Assembly: GCA_036741535.1 (NCBI GenBank)
Contig: DAINSB010000113.1
Coordinates: 1-7,918, forward strand
Source of the DNA: Thermocaproicibacter sp036741535
GTDB taxonomy: Bacteria; Bacillota; Clostridia; Oscillospirales; Acutalibacteraceae
Length of the DNA stretch: 7,918 bases
Direction of reading: 5' to 3'
Shown here: positions 5,097 to 7,918 of the stretch, one piece after another
How positions within the stretch are numbered: the first letter of the stretch is position 1
How the letters are laid out: every line of letters begins with the position of its first letter
The notes under the pieces: model-generated
What the model was told of the DNA's origin: nothing
Seen by the model: only the letters and a program-made list of their open reading frames with translations
Databases searched by the model: none
Translations under genes and position numbers: made by a program

Positions 5097-6096
5097 ACAG
5101 AAGGCCACCGGCGCTCAGAAAGCCGCGGCCGTGGTGATCGCCCTCGGTTCGGACACGGCGTCCAAAATCTACAAATATCTCGAGGAAGACGAGGTCGAGC
5201 AGCTGACTTACGAGATCGCCCGCACGTCCCGGATGAGCGCCGAAGATATGGAGACGGTGCTCGACGATTTCTATCAGCTCTGCCTCACGCAGAAAGTCAT
5301 CACCGAAGGCGGCATGGAGTACGCCCGCAACGTGCTGGAGAAGGCGTACGGCGCTCAGACGGCCGCCTCCCTGCTGGAGCGCGTCACGAAGTCCCTGCGC
5401 ACCAAGGCGTTCGAGTTTCTGCGCAAGGCGGATTACAAAAACCTTCTGACCACCATCCAGAACGAGCATCCGCAGACCATCGCGCTGATCCTTTCCTACG
5501 CGACGCCGGACCAGGCCGCCACCGTCATCTCGGAGCTGGACCCCGACAAGCAGGTGGACGTGGTGCAGCGCATCGCGACCATGGACCGGACCTCGCCGGA
5601 GGTGGTCAAGATCGTCGAGAACAACCTGGCGAACAAATTCTCCAACGTGTTCGACGTGGAGCTCACGCAGCTCGGGGGCGTCGGCTATGCGGCGGACATT
5701 ATGAACAACATGGACCGCACGAACGAAAAGACCATTTTCGACGAACTCAACCGCAAGGACTCGGAACTCTCGGAAGAGATCCGCAAAAAGATGTTCGTGT
5801 TCGAGGACATTCCGGGCCTGGACGACATGTCCATCCAGCGGTTCCTGCGCGAGGTGGATTCCAAAGACCTGGTCTTCGCCCTCAAGGGGGCGAACAAGGA
5901 GGTGGCGGAGGTCATCTTCAAGAACATGTCGAGCCGTTCCGCCGAGACCGTCAAGTCGGACCTCGAGTATACGCACAACGTGCGGCTCAAGGATGTGGAG
6001 GAAGCCCAGCAGCGCATCGTCGGCGTGATCCGCCGTCTGGAGAGCGAGGGCGAACTGGTGATTGCAAAGGGCGGGAAGGATGAGATCATTGAGTAG
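5089..6096 (+). CDS. fliG: Flagellar motor switch protein FliG
   Basis: A 335-residue rotor protein, normal FliG length, forming the upper part of the C ring. Its N-terminal domain (about 1-100) binds the FliF tail, the middle domain binds FliM, and the C-terminal domain interacts with the MotA stator to make torque. The middle domain has the conserved EHPQ motif at residues 126-129 (NEHPQTIALIL). The C-terminal domain has MFVFEDI (235-241), then REVDSKDLVFALKGA, and the charged torque-helix segment VRLKDVEEAQ near residues 305-314. GGAGAGG lies 6 nt before the ATG. The gene overlaps fliF by 8 bp and fliH by 17 bp. No key motif is missing. Confidence 0.97.
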   Translation: MAEQKATGAQKAAAVVIALGSDTASKIYKYLEEDEVEQLTYEIARTSRMSAEDMETVLDDFYQLCLTQKVITEGGMEYARNVLEKAYGAQTAASLLERVTKSLRTKAFEFLRKADYKNLLTTIQNEHPQTIALILSYATPDQAATVISELDPDKQVDVVQRIATMDRTSPEVVKIVENNLANKFSNVFDVELTQLGGVGYAADIMNNMDRTNEKTIFDELNRKDSELSEEIRKKMFVFEDIPGLDDMSIQRFLREVDSKDLVFALKGANKEVAEVIFKNMSSRSAETVKSDLEYTHNVRLKDVEEAQQRIVGVIRRLESEGELVIAKGGKDEIIE

Positions 6097-6928
6097 TGTA
6101 ATCAAAGCGGGGCAGGGCATCCCGGCTCCACCCGTCTTCGTGGGGCGGAGATTCGACCCCGTGGAGAGCCCTCCCGCCGCGCCGGCGAGCCCCCCTCCCG
6201 AGGAACCCGCGCCGCAGCCGCAGGGCGACCCCCCCGAGGAAAAGCAGGCCGGCGCGGTTCTGGCGGAGGCGTCCGAAAAGGCGAAGAAGATTCTGGAATC
6301 CGCGCAGGCCTACAGCGCCCGCCTGAAGCAGGAGGCGGGGGAGCAGATGTCGCGCGAGGCCGCGAGCGTGCGCAAGCGCGCCTACGACGAGGGCTACGCC
6401 CAGGGCATGGAGCGCGGCAAAAGCGACGGGCTCAAGGCGGGCCGCCGCTCCGGCGACGCGGAGGGCCGCAGGGACGCCGCCGCCGAGAACCGGAAAAACG
6501 TGCAGGAGCTCGAAAGGATGATCGAAGTCGTCGAGCAGTCGAAGACGCAGATCCTGCAGGACTTCAAAGGCGATCTGCAGGACCTCGCCGTCGCCATCGC
6601 GAAGGCGATCCTCAAGCGTGAGCTCGAGACGGACGAGAAGACGATGGGTACCATCATTCAGAATGCGATGGACGCATACCGCAACCAGGGCTGGGTGCGC
6701 ATCTACGTGCCGGGCGAGACGGCCGCCGTGCTGACGAAGGCGGACAACAACATCGTGAAGGCCCTGCAGGACGTTTCCGAAAACATCAAGGTCGTGCCGA
6801 CGGACGGTATGGAGGAGGGGGCCTGCATCATCGAGATGCCGGACCAGCTCATCGACGCCGGCGTCGACAGCCAGCTGAGGAAGATCAAGCTTTCCATAGA
6901 GGACGCAATGCGGGCGCAGGCCCAGTGA
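6080..6928 (+). CDS. fliH: Flagellar assembly protein FliH
   Basis: A 282-residue protein of the FliH/YscL family, the stator-like regulator that binds the FliI ATPase and docks it at the export gate. Residues 1-60 are Pro-rich and probably disordered (PPAAPASPPPEEPAPQP). A charged coiled-coil segment follows (about 60-100). Residues 105-129 then have glycine at every fourth position (seven glycines), the GxxxG repeat known from FliH. The C-terminal domain (about 140-280) includes LQDLAVAIAKAILKRELE and a conserved end, GACIIEMPDQLIDAGVDSQL, resembling the V/F-ATPase subunit E-like fold. The ATG at 6080 is taken as start; an in-frame TTG at 6089 is possible. It overlaps the end of fliG by 17 bp and precedes fliI by 22 bp, matching their functional pairing. 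Confidence 0.92.
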   Translation: MRSLSSVIKAGQGIPAPPVFVGRRFDPVESPPAAPASPPPEEPAPQPQGDPPEEKQAGAVLAEASEKAKKILESAQAYSARLKQEAGEQMSREAASVRKRAYDEGYAQGMERGKSDGLKAGRRSGDAEGRRDAAAENRKNVQELERMIEVVEQSKTQILQDFKGDLQDLAVAIAKAILKRELETDEKTMGTIIQNAMDAYRNQGWVRIYVPGETAAVLTKADNNIVKALQDVSENIKVVPTDGMEEGACIIEMPDQLIDAGVDSQLRKIKLSIEDAMRAQAQ

Positions 6929-6950
6929 AACCGGCATGGGGTGAGGAAGC

Positions 6951-7918
6951 ATGTTCAATCTGCAAACTGCCTGCGAGATCGTTTCCAGAGTCGATCCCCT
7001 CGAGTATAAGGGAAAAGTGAAGAATATCGCCGGCATGATGATCGAGGCGACGGGCGTCGAGGCGAAGGTCGGAGACATTTGCCGCATCGGCGCGGAGGAG
7101 GGCGACGACGGCGTCACCGCCGAGGTGGTAGGCTATAAGGAGGGCAACACCCTGCTGATGGCCTACGGCGACGTCAGGGGCGTCGGCCTCGGCAGCGTCG
7201 TGGAGAACACCGGCCACAAGCTGAGGGTCCCGGTCGGCGATTTCCTCGTGGGGCGCACGGTCGACGCCATGGGCTGCCCGATGGACGGCAAGGGGCCCTT
7301 CAAAACGGAACAGTTTTACGACATCGACGCCTCCTACACCAATCCGCTGGAACGCCCGCGTATCACGGAGCCGCTCAGCTACGGCATCAAAGCCATCGAC
7401 GGCCTGCTGACCATCGGCAAGGGGCAGAGGATGGGGATCTTCTCGGGCAGCGGCGTCGGCAAGAGCACGTTGATGGGCATGATCGCGAAAAATGTCAAAT
7501 CCGACGTCAACGTCATCGCGCTGGTGGGCGAGCGCGGACGCGAGGTCAAGGAATTCATCGAGAAGGACCTCGGGGAAGAGGGCCTCGCGCGTTCCGTGCT
7601 GGTGGTCGCGACCAGCGATCAGCCGGCCATGTTCCGCGCGAAATGCCCGGCCGTCGCGACCGCCGTCGCGGAATATTTCCGCGACCGGGGGTGCGACGTC
7701 CTGCTGATGATGGATTCCCTCACCCGTTTCGCGATGGCCGAGCGCGAGATCGGTCTCTCGGTCGGCGAGCCGCCCATCGCGCGCGGGTACACGCCCTCCA
7801 TCTACGCCGAACTGCCGAAGCTGCTGGAGCGGTGCGGCAATTTCAAGACCGGCTCCATCACCGGCATCTACACCGTTCTGGTCGAGGGGGACGACCCCAA
7901 CGAGCCGATCTTGAAATT
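6951..7918 (+). CDS. fliI: Flagellum-specific ATPase FliI, N-terminal part
   Basis: The frame from ATG 6951 is open to the window end, giving 322 codons of a protein usually about 430-450 long. FliI is the cytoplasmic ATPase of the flagellar type III export apparatus, related to F1 beta. Visible motifs are the Walker A loop SGSGVGKST (residues 165-173, Lys171), the catalytic-glutamate region GERGRE (Glu194), the Walker B strand VLLMMD (Asp255) followed by SLTRFAMAEREIGLSVGEPP, and SITGIYTVLVEGDDPNEPI close to the edge. The ATSDQPAMFRAKCPAVAT segment and the missing F1-specific features favour FliI over an ATP synthase subunit. Its N-terminal beta-barrel domain is about residues 20-95. GAGG lies 4 nt before the ATG. 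It follows fliH by 22 bp. Confidence 0.97.
   Translation, partial: MFNLQTACEIVSRVDPLEYKGKVKNIAGMMIEATGVEAKVGDICRIGAEEGDDGVTAEVVGYKEGNTLLMAYGDVRGVGLGSVVENTGHKLRVPVGDFLVGRTVDAMGCPMDGKGPFKTEQFYDIDASYTNPLERPRITEPLSYGIKAIDGLLTIGKGQRMGIFSGSGVGKSTLMGMIAKNVKSDVNVIALVGERGREVKEFIEKDLGEEGLARSVLVVATSDQPAMFRAKCPAVATAVAEYFRDRGCDVLLMMDSLTRFAMAEREIGLSVGEPPIARGYTPSIYAELPKLLERCGNFKTGSITGIYTVLVEGDDPNEPILK

Noticed and set aside
3348..5108. Long open frame of 586 codons on the minus strand opposite fliF
   Set aside because: It is an antisense shadow of a GC-rich gene: the translation is Arg/His/Leu-rich low-complexity sequence without family motifs, while the plus strand encodes an unmistakable FliF.
5056..7117. 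Two minus-strand frames of about 350 codons opposite fliG and fliH
   Set aside because: Same reason: compositionally biased antisense frames over well-supported genes.

Overview
The window is a flagellar gene locus. It holds ten protein-coding genes, all recognisable flagellar components, arranged as two divergent operons around a 450-base intergenic region. The coding DNA is GC-rich, Shine-Dalgarno sites are strong, and the order flgB-flgC-fliE-fliF-fliG-fliH-fliI facing flgM-flgN-flgK is typical of Gram-positive Bacillota. A GC-rich member of the class Clostridia (Oscillospiraceae-like) is the best guess. That placement is inference from gene content and sequence style only.

Left operon, minus strand (1645 down to 1): flgM (anti-sigma-28 factor), flgN (export chaperone for hook-filament junction proteins) and flgK (hook-associated protein 1, cut off by the window edge). 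These are late genes. A perfect sigma-28 (SigD/FliA) promoter, TAAA-N15-GCCGATAT, lies at 1669-1695 just ahead of flgM, so flgM appears to be under negative feedback by its own product.

Centre (1646-2095): an AT-rich stretch that contrasts with the GC-rich genes. It contains the sigma-28 promoter facing left and a good sigma-A-type promoter facing right (TTGACT-N17-GATAAT, 1920-1948). The right promoter should give flgB a leader of about 140 nt. That leader carries a 6-bp hairpin, an imperfect tandem repeat, a perfect 12-bp palindrome next to the flgB ribosome binding site, and two ANGGA motifs. This is the part of the window least explained by known genes. A c-di-GMP-I riboswitch often sits at this position in clostridia, but I can match only short pieces of that consensus here.

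Right operon, plus strand (2096 to 7918): flgB and flgC (proximal rod), fliE (rod-MS-ring adaptor), fliF (MS ring), fliG (rotor/switch), fliH (regulator of the export ATPase) and fliI (export ATPase, cut off by the window edge). Genes are tightly packed and two pairs overlap, so this is one early-class transcription unit. Together they build the membrane ring, the rod base, the rotor and the type III export engine. The left operon then supplies the junction protein, its chaperone and the checkpoint that delays filament expression until the hook is complete.

I see no RNA genes, mobile elements, CRISPR arrays, pseudogenes or frameshifts. The most notable protein-level features are a glutamate-rich insert in the FliF cytoplasmic tail, a run of seven regularly spaced glycines in FliH, and a serine/threonine tract in FlgK. 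I found no clearly new biological system.
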